From assembly GCA_021806745.1 (NCBI GenBank), contig JAJZQS010000018.1, positions 1-36,250 of the forward strand: a stretch of 36,250 bases of DNA. The letters are read 5' to 3'. The DNA is from a bacterium. Its GTDB lineage: Bacteria > Elusimicrobiota > Elusimicrobia > UBA1565 > UBA9628. The translations under genes were made by a program, and so were the position numbers. Numbering within the stretch: position 1 is the first letter of the stretch; each line of letters begins with the position of its first letter. Positions 1 through 7,879 of the stretch are shown here, in pieces. The notes under the pieces are model-generated. The model worked only from the letters and a program-made list of their open reading frames with translations. It was not told where the DNA came from and made no database searches.

Positions 1-1
1 C

Positions 2-1162
2 TACGGCGCGGCCGGCCTGCCGGGCCTGCGCGTGGCCGCCGAGGACGCGGACTGGCAGGTGCGCTTGACCGCGATCCACGAGATGGGCCAAGTCGGCGCG
101 CCCGCGGCCGAGGACTTGGCGCGGCTGCTGCGCGAGGAGCCTTGCCGCACCGTGCGGCTGACCGCGCTGCACTGGCTGGGGGCGCTGGGTCCGGCGGGGC
201 GCAGGGCCCTGCGCGGGGCGCTCGACGACGAGAGCGCGATGGTGCGCGAACTCGGCCGCTACTGGCTGCGCAAGAGCGGCGAGGCCGGACCCGACGAGCC
301 CGGCGACGCGCAGGCCGTCGGCGACGAGGACTTGCGCGTGTGCGCGGCCTCGCCGGAGCCGGGCCGCGCGCCCTGGGCCCGCGCCGCCGCGCCCGCGCGC
401 CCCGCCGCGGCGCGGCGCGAAGACGGCCCGGTCGTGCTCGACGTGCGCACGCCCGAGCCCTTCGCCGACCGCGCGCGCGCGGCCGCGCCGCCGGCGCCGC
501 CGCCTCTGCCGCGCGAGCGCCTGGCGGCGCTCGACGAGATCCTCGGCGAGCGCGGCGCGCGTGAAAGCCTTCCGCCGGGCCCGCCCGGGCTTAAGAGGCC
601 GCCACCGTCGGCGCCCGAGCCGGGGATCGCGGCGTCGGTCCCGCGCGCGGCGCCGCGGCCCGCCGCCGATCAAGCCATCGCGCGCGGCGCGCCCGAGGTC
701 CTGCCGCCGCCGCGCACGCCGCCCGCGCCGCGCGAGGTCGCGCGCGCCGCCGAGCCGCGACTGTCGTCGTCGTCGCCCGACGCGCCGGCGGGAGTCGACG
801 CGCTGCCGATCCTGCTCAGGCTTCTGCGTTCGCGCGAGGCGCTGCGGCGCGGCCGCGCGGCCGACGAACTCGGCGCGATGGGAGCCGCGGCGTCTTCCGC
901 CGTGGCCGACTTGCGCCGCGCGCTGCGCGACCCCGACGCCGGCGTGCGCGCCGCCGCGGCGCTGGCGCTGGGCAACGTGGGCCCGGCGTCGGACCCGGCC
1001 GTGCCCGCGATCGTCGCGGCGCTGCGCCGCGGGCCCGAGGAGGTCTCCTGGAGCGCGGCGCTGGCGCTTGGCCGCATCGGCACGCCGCGCGCGCGCAGGG
1101 CTTTCGCGCGTTACGCGCGTCGCAGCGCGGGCGATCTGCTCATGCGGCAGGACCGGCGCTGA
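2..1162 (+). CDS. HEAT-repeat protein, 5' end missing
   Basis: The reading frame is open from base 2 and enters from outside the window, so the true start is not visible; the GTG at 32 is only an internal codon. Two blocks of HEAT/PBS-lyase-like helical repeats are visible. The first block has VRLTAIHEMGQVG and VRLTALHWLGALG, and the C-terminal block has VRAAAALALGNVG and VSWSAALALGRIG. Between them lie roughly 170 residues of Pro/Ala/Arg-rich low-complexity sequence that is probably disordered. HEAT repeats normally form protein-binding solenoids, so a scaffold or regulatory role is likely, but no partner can be named. It converges on the next gene with only 16 bases between the stops. The family assignment is firm, the function unknown. 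Confidence 0.8.
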   Translation, partial: YGAAGLPGLRVAAEDADWQVRLTAIHEMGQVGAPAAEDLARLLREEPCRTVRLTALHWLGALGPAGRRALRGALDDESAMVRELGRYWLRKSGEAGPDEPGDAQAVGDEDLRVCAASPEPGRAPWARAAAPARPAAARREDGPVVLDVRTPEPFADRARAAAPPAPPPLPRERLAALDEILGERGARESLPPGPPGLKRPPPSAPEPGIAASVPRAAPRPAADQAIARGAPEVLPPPRTPPAPREVARAAEPRLSSSSPDAPAGVDALPILLRLLRSREALRRGRAADELGAMGAAASSAVADLRRALRDPDAGVRAAAALALGNVGPASDPAVPAIVAALRRGPEEVSWSAALALGRIGTPRARRAFARYARRSAGDLLMRQDRR

Positions 1163-1178
1163 AAAGCGCGCGGCGCGG

Positions 1179-1856
1179 TCATTGCGGCGCGCCCGGCAGA
1201 CGACCCGTGCCGATGGGGTGAATCCAGCCCACGACGGGCATGTCGTGCCGGTAGCCGAGACGGGAGGTCCTCAGCGGCGGCATCCAGAACTTGCCGCGGT
1301 CGTCGCGCAGTTCGAATTTCATCACGTGAGCGCGCCAATCCGGCGAGGCGTTTCCGTAAGGGACGTTGGCTTGGTAGACCCAGACGCCGTCGCGCGTCAC
1401 CTTCCAAATCAAGGCCGTGTGGAACTCCCCGTCGCCGCGGCCCATCGCCGCCAGGATGTCCCCGGCGCGGGGCGGGACGGCCGAGGGGTTGCGAAAAGCG
1501 GGGAAGTTCTCCTTGTAGTCTCCGCCCAGGATGTATTCGGCGGGCTGTCCTAGCGTCGGATAGTTTTTCGGGTAGCGGCGGCCCAGCGTACGGAAATATC
1601 GATAGACGAACTCGCCGCATTGCTCCACTTGCGAGCCGTATCCGGGAAGCGCGCTGTGCGCGCGGGGCACGATGGAAGTGTCCAGCGCGATCTCGCTGAG
1701 GACTTGCGAGTCCGCGGATTTTCTCGCCTTCGCGGCGAGTTCTTCCAGGGAGAGGACGTCGCCGCGCTTGAAGGGGTCGCCCGGCGCGTCGGCGCCGGCC
1801 GTCAAAGCCAGCATCGCCGCCGCGCACAGCGCCGCGGCGAACCGAAAGACGCTCAT
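1179..1856 (-). CDS. Secreted CHAP/NlpC-P60-like cysteine hydrolase (putative)
   Basis: The 225-residue product starts with a clear signal peptide (MSVFRFAAALCAAAMLALTAGADA). The mature part has the outline of a CHAP-like papain-fold amidase. There is a Cys followed by an aromatic helix (QCGEFVYRYF), then PRAGDILAAM, then a His-containing strand pair (GEFHTALIWKV, GVWVYQANVPYG). Such enzymes cut peptidoglycan stem peptides or cross-bridges in the periplasm. Cys and His would be the catalytic pair; a third catalytic residue was not identified. The start is supported by a -10-like TACACT exactly six bases upstream, which suggests a leaderless mRNA. It lies downstream of phoU on the same strand but has its own promoter, so it need not belong to the Pho regulon. 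The fold assignment is by motif only. Confidence 0.6.
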   Translation of the reverse strand: MSVFRFAAALCAAAMLALTAGADAPGDPFKRGDVLSLEELAAKARKSADSQVLSEIALDTSIVPRAHSALPGYGSQVEQCGEFVYRYFRTLGRRYPKNYPTLGQPAEYILGGDYKENFPAFRNPSAVPPRAGDILAAMGRGDGEFHTALIWKVTRDGVWVYQANVPYGNASPDWRAHVMKFELRDDRGKFWMPPLRTSRLGYRHDMPVVGWIHPIGTGRLPGAPQ

Positions 1857-1862
1857 GTTCGC

Positions 1863-1868
1863 AGTGTA
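1863..1868 (-). promoter_or_regulatory. -10 element, TACACT, six bases before the CHAP-like gene
   Basis: Read on the minus strand the sequence is TACACT-N6-ATG. Transcription would begin at or beside the A of the start codon, and no Shine-Dalgarno sequence is present. No good -35 is visible. Confidence 0.5.
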
Positions 1869-1902
1869 GCCGTCGGCACGCGCGCAAACAGGGCCAAAAG
1901 GC

Positions 1903-2589
1903 CTACGCGCCCGACGGCCGCGGCTCGCCGCGCGCTTGCTCGGCCGGGTGGCGGATGTCCTTGCCCAGGACCATGAAGACGACGTCCTCGGCGATGTTGG
2001 TGGCGTGGTCGGCGATGCGTTCGAGGTTGCGCGCGATGAGGATCGCGTCCATGCCGCGGGCGATCGACGAGGAGTCGCGCTGCATCATGTGCACGAGCTC
2101 GTTGAAGGTCTGGCTCTTGAGCCGGTCTTCCTCGTCGTCGCGGCGGATCACCTCGCGCGCCAGTTCCACGTCGCCGCGCGCGAAGCTGTCCAGGGCGTCC
2201 TTGAGCATGCCGGCGGCGACTTCGACCATGCGCGGGATGTCGCCGAGCTTCACGCGGGGCTCGCGGCACAGAAAGACCCCGGTCTCGGCGATGTTGACGG
2301 CCTGGTCGCCGACGCGCTCCAGGTCCGAGTTGATTTTGAGCGCCGCCGCGATCAGACGCAGGTCGCCGGCGGCGGGCTGGTGGAGCGCGATGAGCTTGAG
2401 ACAGACGTCGTCGATTTCCAGATGAAGGCGGTTGACCTGGCTTTCCCATTCCTGGACGGGCGAAAGCAGTCCCTCGTCGCGGTCGACGACGAGCTTGACG
2501 GCCGCGTGGATCATCTCCTCGCACAGGCCGCCCATGCGCAGAAGACGCCCGCGCAAGTCCTCCAAGTCCGCGTCGAAATGCCGCTTCAT
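1903..2589 (-). CDS. phoU: Phosphate signalling regulator PhoU
   Basis: The 228-residue all-helical protein has the two-fold repeated PhoU domain. The signatures ALKINSDLERVGDQAVNIAE and ILIARNLERIADHATNIAED carry the conserved E/D-xxx-D metal-binding pattern of the family. PhoU bridges the PstSCAB transporter and the PhoR kinase and keeps PhoR inactive when phosphate is plentiful. The length is normal for PhoU. It starts two bases after the pstB stop and is the last gene of pstSCAB-phoU, the classical order. The open frame continues far upstream, but MKRHFDADLEDLR is the usual PhoU N-terminus, so this start was chosen. Confidence 0.95.
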   Translation of the reverse strand: MKRHFDADLEDLRGRLLRMGGLCEEMIHAAVKLVVDRDEGLLSPVQEWESQVNRLHLEIDDVCLKLIALHQPAAGDLRLIAAALKINSDLERVGDQAVNIAETGVFLCREPRVKLGDIPRMVEVAAGMLKDALDSFARGDVELAREVIRRDDEEDRLKSQTFNELVHMMQRDSSSIARGMDAILIARNLERIADHATNIAEDVVFMVLGKDIRHPAEQARGEPRPSGA

Positions 2590-2591
2590 GC

Positions 2592-3425
2592 TCAGCCGAA
2601 CCTCCCGGTCACGTAGTCTTCGGTGCGCTTGTCGGCGGGCTTGGTGAACAGGCCCTGCGTGGGCCCGAACTCGACGAGTTCGCCCGACAGCATGAAGGCA
2701 GTATACTCCGAAACCCGCGCGGCCTGCTGCATGTTGTGGGTGACGATGACCACGGTCAGCGTCTCCTTGATCTCGAGCAGAAGCTCCTCGATGCGCGCGG
2801 TGGCCACGGGGTCGAGCGCCGAGCAGGGCTCGTCCATCAGCAGCACGCGCGGTTCCACGGCCAGCGCCCGCGCGATGCACAGCCGCTGCTGCTGGCCGCC
2901 GGAAAGACCGGTGCCCGGGGATTTGAGCTTGTCTTTGACCTCGTCCCAGAGAGCCGCCCGGCGCAGGGAACTCTCCACGCGTTCGGCGATCTTGGCGCGG
3001 TCGCGCTCGCCGTTGAGAGTCAGCCCCGCGGCGACGTTGTCGAAGATGTTCATGGTCGGAAAGGGATTGGGGCGCTGGAAGACCATGCCGACTTCGCGGC
3101 GCAAGAGGACGGGATCCCAGTCCAGCACGCTGCGCCCGCCGAGCATGATCTGGCCGTCGCAAAACGCGCCGGGCAGGGCCTCGTGCAGCCGGTTCAGGCA
3201 GCGGATGAGGGTGGACTTGCCGCAGCCCGACGGGCCGATGATCGCGGTCACCCGTCTTTCGGAAATGTCGAGCGAGACGCCCTTGAGCACGGCGGCGCCG
3301 CCGGCGTAGCCGGCGCGCAAGTCCCGCACCGACAGCGCGACGGGCTTGGCGGCGGCGCGGGGGGGCGGCGCGGGCGCGGGCGTGGACGACGGCGCGGCGG
3401 GGTCTTGGTTCATGATCGGGTTCAT
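2592..3425 (-). CDS. pstB: Phosphate ABC transporter ATPase PstB
   Basis: A 277-residue ABC ATPase. Walker [10 protein letters not shown] is near residue 70, the Q-loop region is [20 protein letters not shown], the signature is LSGGQQQR near residue 173, Walker B is [13 protein letters not shown], and the H-loop is [12 protein letters not shown] is specific for the PstB subfamily. It energises phosphate uptake through PstC/PstA. A Pro/Ala-rich tail of about 25 residues precedes the ABC domain. Two in-frame ATGs exist, at 3425 and 3413; the first, two bases after the pstA stop, is preferred for coupling, but neither has a strong ribosome binding site. Confidence 0.95.
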   Translation of the reverse strand: MNPIMNQDPAAPSSTPAPAPPPRAAAKPVALSVRDLRAGYAGGAAVLKGVSLDISERRVTAIIGPSGCGKSTLIRCLNRLHEALPGAFCDGQIMLGGRSVLDWDPVLLRREVGMVFQRPNPFPTMNIFDNVAAGLTLNGERDRAKIAERVESSLRRAALWDEVKDKLKSPGTGLSGGQQQRLCIARALAVEPRVLLMDEPCSALDPVATARIEELLLEIKETLTVVIVTHNMQQAARVSEYTAFMLSGELVEFGPTQGLFTKPADKRTEDYVTGRFG

Positions 3426-3427
3426 CG

Positions 3428-4279
3428 TTATGAGGAGCTTCCCTGCGGAGGCCTCAACCAGAGCCGGGCCGAGGCGTTGACGGCGAGCACGAAAAGCATC
3501 AGAACGAGCGCGGCGGCCCAGGCCTGGCGGTGCCAGTCCTCGTAGGGGGAGATCGCGTAGTTGTAGAGCGTCTGAGGCAAGGTCGCGATGGGGTTGAGCA
3601 GGCCCTGGTCCCAGTAGGGACTGCCGAAAGAAGTGAAGATCAGCGGGGCGGTCTCGCCGGCCGCGCGCGAGAGCGCGAGCAACGACGCGGTGAGAATGCC
3701 GCGCCGCGCGGTGGGCAAGACGACGAAGGCCACCGCCTTCCAGCGCGGCACGCCCAGCGCCAGCGCCGCCTCGCGGATGGTGCCGGGGACTTGCCCCACG
3801 AAGTCTTCGGTCGAGCGCAGGACCACCGGGATCATGATCAACGCCAGGGCCACCGAGCCCGACAGCGCGCTGAAGCGCTTCATCGGCATGACGACGAGCG
3901 CGTAGGCGAACAGGCCGATGACGATCGAGGGCACGCCGTTCATCACGTCGGCCGCGTAGCGCACGAGGAATCCGAAGCGGCCGCGGCGGCCGTATTCGGC
4001 GAGGTAGAGGCCCGAGGCCACGCCCACGGGAATGCCCAGGAGCGCCGCGGTCCCCACGACCTTGGCCGAGCCGACGATCGCGTTGGCGATGCCGCCGCCG
4101 GTCTCTCCGACGGGCGCCGGCAGGCGCGTCAGGAACGCCCAGCTCAGCGACGACGCGCCCCGCCAGGCGATGTAGCCGAGAATGCCAAGCAGCACCGACG
4201 CCGAGACGGCCGCGCAAAGCGCGGTCAGCGCCAGCATCAGCGCGTTGACGCGGCGGCGCCGCGCGTAGGAGGAGTTCAC
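3428..4279 (-). CDS. pstA: Phosphate ABC transporter permease PstA
   Basis: A 283-residue inner-membrane permease with about six membrane segments. The ABC-coupling loop region [26 protein letters not shown] is the EAA motif that contacts Pst[17 protein letters not shown] and [18 protein letters not shown] are typical of PstA. It pairs with PstC to form the phosphate channel. Its start overlaps the end of pstC by four bases (ATGA), so translation is coupled. Confidence 0.94.
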   Translation of the reverse strand: MNSSYARRRRVNALMLALTALCAAVSASVLLGILGYIAWRGASSLSWAFLTRLPAPVGETGGGIANAIVGSAKVVGTAALLGIPVGVASGLYLAEYGRRGRFGFLVRYAADVMNGVPSIVIGLFAYALVVMPMKRFSALSGSVALALIMIPVVLRSTEDFVGQVPGTIREAALALGVPRWKAVAFVVLPTARRGILTASLLALSRAAGETAPLIFTSFGSPYWDQGLLNPIATLPQTLYNYAISPYEDWHRQAWAAALVLMLFVLAVNASARLWLRPPQGSSS

Positions 4280-5244
4280 GAGCGGTTCTCCAGGCGATAG
4301 ATCAGCAGTCGCGCCAGGCCGTTGATGACCACGGTCAGCGCGAACAAGGTCAGCCCCACGGCGATGAGCGCCGACAGGTGCGCGTCGCCGGCGGCCTCGG
4401 CCAGTTCGTTGGCGATGACCGCCGACATCGTGTAGGCGGGGGAAAACAGCGACGCCGAGATCGTGGGCGCGTTGCCGATGACCATGGTCACCGCCATGGT
4501 TTCGCCGAGCGCGCGCCCCAGCGCCAAAAACGCCGCGCCGGCGATGCCGGTGCGCGCGTAGGGCAGGCAGACGCCGCGCACGACCTCCCAGCGCGTGGCG
4601 CCGAGCGCGTGCATGCCTTCCTTGAGCGGGCGCGGGACGGTGAGCAGGACCTCGCGCGAGATCGCGGTGATGTAGGGCAGGATCATCACCGCGAGAATCA
4701 GCCCCGCCGACAGCAGGCCCACGCCGTAGGGCGCGCCGCGAAACAGGGGCAGAAAACCCAGCGCACGGCTCAGGGGCGGCTCGACGGCGCGCACCGCGGG
4801 AACAAGAAGGAATACCCCCATCAAGCCCAGGATCACGCTCGGCACCGCGGCCAAAAGCTCCACGGCGAAGCTCAGCGCCTGCGCCGCGCGCCGCGGCGCC
4901 AATTCGGTCAGGAATATCGCCGAGCCCACGCCCAGCGGCAGAGCGATGAGCATCGCCAGCGCCGAGGTGACGGCGGTGCCGTAGAGAAACGGCAGCGCTC
5001 CGAAGGAGTCGTCGACGGGGTTCCAGCCCGTGCGCCAGAGAAACGCCGGCCCCAGGCTCGTCCAGGTTTGGCGCGAGGCCGACGCCAACTGCCAGGCCAG
5101 CGCGAGCGCGACGAGCAAAATCAAGCTCGCCGCGACGGCGAGCGCGCGCCGGAAAAAAGCGTCCCCGGCCCTCTCGCGAGGGCCGGGGACGCGAGCGCGG
5201 CCGCGTCCGGTCGGGGGGGGGATGACCGGAGCGGCGCAGCCCAT
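4276..5244 (-). CDS. pstC: Phosphate ABC transporter permease PstC
   Basis: A 322-residue permease with the PstC signatures [21 protein letters not shown], the EAA loop [24 protein letters not shown], and [16 protein letters not shown]. The chosen ATG overlaps the pstS stop (TAATG), which implies translational coupling. The first 31 codons are unusual: they include a run of nine C (three Pro codons) and a complete intrinsic-terminator sequence. No in-frame ATG or GTG lies between that hairpin and the first membrane helix ([18 protein letters not shown]). The N-terminus must therefore be translated through the hairpin unless a non-standard start is used. Confidence 0.92.
   Translation of the reverse strand: MGCAAPVIPPPTGRGRARVPGPRERAGDAFFRRALAVAASLILLVALALAWQLASASRQTWTSLGPAFLWRTGWNPVDDSFGALPFLYGTAVTSALAMLIALPLGVGSAIFLTELAPRRAAQALSFAVELLAAVPSVILGLMGVFLLVPAVRAVEPPLSRALGFLPLFRGAPYGVGLLSAGLILAVMILPYITAISREVLLTVPRPLKEGMHALGATRWEVVRGVCLPYARTGIAGAAFLALGRALGETMAVTMVIGNAPTISASLFSPAYTMSAVIANELAEAAGDAHLSALIAVGLTLFALTVVINGLARLLIYRLENRS
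5153..5190 (-). terminator. Intrinsic terminator inside the 5' end of pstC
   Basis: On the minus strand GTCCCCGGCCCTC and GAGGGCCGGGGAC form a perfect 13-bp stem. They enclose a GCGA (GNRA-type) tetraloop, followed by GC and six T. This is a textbook Rho-independent terminator oriented with pstS-pstC transcription. It lies in pstC codons 19-31, so ribosomes entering pstC would disrupt the hairpin. Partial termination here would leave more pstS than pstCAB mRNA. Confidence 0.85.
5213..5221. repeat. G9/C9 homopolymer tract in the start of pstC
   Basis: Nine consecutive G on the plus strand (C on the coding strand) lie at about pstC codons 8-11. Tracts this long can slip in replication and switch a reading frame; they are also common assembly errors. 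Confidence 0.8.
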
Positions 5245-6239
5245 TACTCGATCGTCGCGATGGTCTTGGACACCATCGCGCGCACGTTGGCCGGCAGCGG
5301 CGCGTAGCCCAAGGCCGGGGCCAGGGTCTGGCCTTCCTTCATCGCCCAGCGCAGGAAGTCGCGCAGTTCGATTCCCTTGCCCGCCGGATTGCGGGGATAG
5401 ACCAGCAGCCAGGTGTAGGTGGAGATGGGATAGGACTCGGCTCCGGGGGCGTCGGTGATCGAGACCCGATAGTCCTTGGGCATGCGCTTGGCGGCGCCGG
5501 CGGCGGCGGCCGTCACGCCGGCGATGCTGGCCTTGACGAAGCGCCCGGCCTTGTTCTTGACCGGCGCGTAGTCGATCGAGTTCTGCAGCGCGTAGATGAG
5601 CTCGATGTAGCCGATGGCGCCCGGGGTCTGCTTGATGAGGCCCGCCACGCCTTCATTGCCCTTGCCCCCCAGGCCCACGGGCCACTGCACCGAGACGCCG
5701 CGGCCCACGGACTTCTCCCACTCGGGGCTGACCTTGGACAGATAGTCGACCCAGCAGTAGGTGGTGCCCGAGCCGTCGGAGCGGTGCACGACGGTGATGG
5801 GCATGTCCGGCAGCTTGGCGCCGGGGTTGAGCTTGGCGATGGCCGGGTCGTTCCAGTTCGCGATCTTGCCCAGGAAGATGGCCGCCAGCGTGGGGCCGTC
5901 GAAGCGCAGGTTCCTGACGCCGGGCAGGTTGTAGGCGGGAACATCCGCGCCCATCACGGTGGGCAGGTGCAGCACATGGCCGCCGGCCTTGGCGATCTGC
6001 GCGTCGGTCATCGGACCGTCGGTGGCGCCGAAGTCGACGGTCTTCTCGGTGAACTGCCGGATGCCTCCACCGGAGCCGATGGACTGGTAGTTGATCTGCA
6101 AGTCGGGCTTGACCTTGCGGTAGGCGTCGGCCCACTTCGAATAGATCGGGTAGGCGAAGGTGGAGCCGGCGCCGGTCAAGGTCGCGGCGCACGCGGGTGC
6201 CGCGAGCAGGACGGCGACGAGAGCGGTTTCGAGCTTCAT
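5244..6239 (-). CDS. pstS: Periplasmic phosphate-binding protein PstS
   Basis: A 331-residue protein with a short signal peptide (MKLETALVAVLLAAPACA) and the PstS N-terminus GAGSTFAYPIYSKWADAY. The phosphate-binding loops are visible as SIGSGGGIRQF, DFGATDGPMT and HRSDGSGTTYCWVDYLSK. It captures phosphate in the periplasm and delivers it to PstC/PstA. The start has a strong AGGAGG ribosome binding site at 6246-6251. The promoter carries a row of 11-base Pho-box repeats, so strong induction by PhoB in phosphate starvation is expected. It is the first gene of pstSCAB-phoU and lies 97 bases downstream of the porin gene. Confidence 0.96.
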   Translation of the reverse strand: MKLETALVAVLLAAPACAATLTGAGSTFAYPIYSKWADAYRKVKPDLQINYQSIGSGGGIRQFTEKTVDFGATDGPMTDAQIAKAGGHVLHLPTVMGADVPAYNLPGVRNLRFDGPTLAAIFLGKIANWNDPAIAKLNPGAKLPDMPITVVHRSDGSGTTYCWVDYLSKVSPEWEKSVGRGVSVQWPVGLGGKGNEGVAGLIKQTPGAIGYIELIYALQNSIDYAPVKNKAGRFVKASIAGVTAAAAGAAKRMPKDYRVSITDAPGAESYPISTYTWLLVYPRNPAGKGIELRDFLRWAMKEGQTLAPALGYAPLPANVRAMVSKTIATIE

Positions 6240-6245
6240 GGAAGG

Positions 6246-6263
6246 CCTCCTGGGGAGATGTTA
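6246..6263 (-). promoter_or_regulatory. pstS -10 element (TAACAT, 6258-6263) and RBS (AGGAGG, 6246-6251)
   Basis: On the minus strand TAACAT lies exactly 10 bases downstream of the proximal Pho-box hexamer. This is the distance between Pho box and -10 in E. coli PhoB-activated promoters. No -35 is recognisable, as expected when PhoB replaces it. AGGAGG is seven bases before the ATG. Confidence 0.6.
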
Positions 6264-6273
6264 ACGGGGTGGT

Positions 6274-6312
6274 GTGACGAACGCGTGACGCCCGCCCGAC
6301 GGCCGGGTGACG
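6274..6312 (-). promoter_or_regulatory. Pho box before pstS: four 11-base units
   Basis: On the pstS strand the hexamer CGTCAC occurs at 6307-6312, 6285-6290 and 6274-6279, with a degenerate unit CGTCGG at 6296-6301. All are in register at 11-base spacing, one helical turn each. The proximal pair with its spacer, CGTCACGCGTTCGTCAC, is identical to sites at 7856-7872 and 10442-10458. Direct 11-base repeats are the hallmark of PhoB binding sites. Confidence 0.85.
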
Positions 6313-6325
6313 GCCGCCGGGCGGG
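6291..6325 (-). terminator. GC-rich hairpin after the porin gene, no U-tract
   Basis: On the minus strand two 14-base arms (6312-6325 and 6291-6304) pair completely with one G-U, around a 7-base loop. The hairpin starts 12 bases after the porin stop. It lacks a run of T, so it is better read as an mRNA 3'-end stabiliser or weak terminator than a canonical intrinsic terminator. It shares bases with the distal Pho-box units. Confidence 0.5.
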
Positions 6326-6336
6326 CGCGCGGATCC

Positions 6337-7773
6337 TTAGAACTTGAAGAACGCCGACAGTTGGTAGCGGTTGTTGATCGCGAAGCGGTTGTTGGGGTCG
6401 TTGTAGGTGTCGCGCGTCTGGCTGAGCTCGGCCGACAGGCGCAGCCAGTCCAGCGCGTCATACATCACGCTCGCGTAGCCGTATTGGATTTTCGGAGCCA
6501 GGCCGTTGAGCAGCGCCAGGTTCTGCGCGGCGCTGAAGCCGGGGTTCGACGCGAATCGGTCGAGGTTGCGGCCTTCCACTTGCGAGTATCCACCGGAGAA
6601 GGCCCACTTCTTGAGGTTGTATTGCAGGTGGGAACGGAAGGCGCGCACGCGCAGCATCTCGAAGTTGCCGGAGTCGTTGACTCCTCCGATCCCCGAGTCG
6701 ACGGCGCCGTTGGCGCCGGCGTTGGACGCGGACAGTCCGGGCACGCCCATCGTCAACGCGGTGTACTCCAGGCCGCCGATGCCGGTACCGGCGCCCGCCT
6801 CGCCGCCCCAGACCAGCGTGTTGTCTCGGCTCTTGCCGTCGGCCGACGGGATGATCGGCACGAAGAAGTCGAAGGCCGCGGCCTGGCCGGTGGGGTTGCC
6901 GATGTCGGCCGTGCGCAACGGGATGAGCACTCCCGACAGCGCGGCCGACAGGCCCACCATCGAGGTGTAGGCGCCGTTGGCCGAGGCGCCCATGATCTTG
7001 GTCGAGGCCAGGCGCAGTCCGCCCTGCCACTCCGGGGAGCCGGAGTTCATCTCGGCGGGTTTGGCGGCGTCGGCTGCGGTCTGCAGCTGCCAGCCGTCGG
7101 CGACGTCGTGCGTGTCGGTCACGCGCGCCTGCGCGAAGCGTCGGTAGAGCATGCCCGGGGAAGGCAAGATCGTGACCTCGCCCGGGAAGTAGTAGGGCTG
7201 CCAGCCGAACAGCGACCAGGTCTGTCCGATCTTGAAGTTGAGTTCGCCCTTGGTCAGGTCCACGTAGGCGTGGCGCACGCGCAGCGCGGGATTATTGAAG
7301 AAGTTGTTTTCGGTCTGCGTTCCGGTGCCGGCGTTTCCGGGCAGGGTGTTTACGCCTTGGTTGCCCAGGAAGTCGAACTCGAAGATGCCCTTGGTCTTCC
7401 ATCCGGAGTCCGTGGTCGGGATCGTGAGCTCGCCTCCGATGCGGCTGTTGCGGATGCTCATCTCCTCGCGCGAGTGCGTGCCCGCGAAGGTGTTGCGCTT
7501 CTGGATCAGCGCGTTGTCGGGTTCCTCGGTGAGGCTTTGCGTGGTGTCGTAGATCGAGTCGGTCTCGACGAAGCCGTAGAGGCGCAGGGACGCGCCCTTC
7601 AGGTAGGTCGTCGTGATGTTCAACGGCGTGGTGTCGTTTGCGGCCGCGGAGATCGGGGCGGCCGGGGCTCCCGGCACGTCGGTCTGCGGCGCGAAGTTGT
7701 CGGCGTGGGCGGCGGCGGCGGGCAGGGCCAGCGACAGCAGTGCGGACAGGAGCGCGTCTCGGCGTCGGCTCAT
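6337..7773 (-). CDS. DcaP-like outer-membrane porin
   Basis: The protein has 478 residues with a signal peptide MSRRRDALLSALLSLALPAAAAHA. It continues as alternating beta-strands and ends in a C-terminal aromatic residue (QLSAFFKF), the outer-membrane insertion signal. SLRLYGFVETDSIYD near the N-terminus, IFEFDFLG, RVRHAYVDL and GQTWSLFGWQPYYFPGEV are like DcaP-family trimeric porins. Placed between phoR and pstS and preceded by a Pho box, it probably admits phosphate or phosphorylated anions across the outer membrane in starvation; this role is inferred. Start: the ATG at 7773, preceded by GGGGGAAATC, directly begins the signal peptide. An upstream in-frame start at 7851 would add a non-secretory tail and overlap the promoter. 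Confidence 0.82.
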   Translation of the reverse strand: MSRRRDALLSALLSLALPAAAAHADNFAPQTDVPGAPAAPISAAANDTTPLNITTTYLKGASLRLYGFVETDSIYDTTQSLTEEPDNALIQKRNTFAGTHSREEMSIRNSRIGGELTIPTTDSGWKTKGIFEFDFLGNQGVNTLPGNAGTGTQTENNFFNNPALRVRHAYVDLTKGELNFKIGQTWSLFGWQPYYFPGEVTILPSPGMLYRRFAQARVTDTHDVADGWQLQTAADAAKPAEMNSGSPEWQGGLRLASTKIMGASANGAYTSMVGLSAALSGVLIPLRTADIGNPTGQAAAFDFFVPIIPSADGKSRDNTLVWGGEAGAGTGIGGLEYTALTMGVPGLSASNAGANGAVDSGIGGVNDSGNFEMLRVRAFRSHLQYNLKKWAFSGGYSQVEGRNLDRFASNPGFSAAQNLALLNGLAPKIQYGYASVMYDALDWLRLSAELSQTRDTYNDPNNRFAINNRYQLSAFFKF

Positions 7774-7849
7774 GATTTCCCCCAGGGTTGATTTGACGGC
7801 GCGGGAATTGAAGTAAAGTTTTTTTTGCCCGTCATCCGCGCGGCGTCGC

Positions 7850-7872
7850 ATTATCGTGACGAACGCGTGACG
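7850..7872 (-). promoter_or_regulatory. Pho box and -10 element before the porin gene
   Basis: On the minus strand CGTCAC at 7867-7872 and at 7856-7861, 11 bases apart, with the same GCGTT spacer as the other two sites. A good -10 hexamer, GATAAT, follows immediately at 7850-7855, giving a leader of about 70 bases that includes an A8 run. The box-to-minus-10 distance is shorter than at pstS. Confidence 0.75.
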
Positions 7873-7879
7873 GCCCGCG

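Noticed and set aside
1889-1906. GGCC-AAAA-GGCC mini-hairpin after phoU as a terminator
   Set aside because: The stem has only four pairs and there is no following T run.
5121-5130. Downstream in-frame TTG codons as the true pstC start after the hairpin
   Set aside because: Starting there would cut into the first membrane helix, and no ribosome binding site precedes them.
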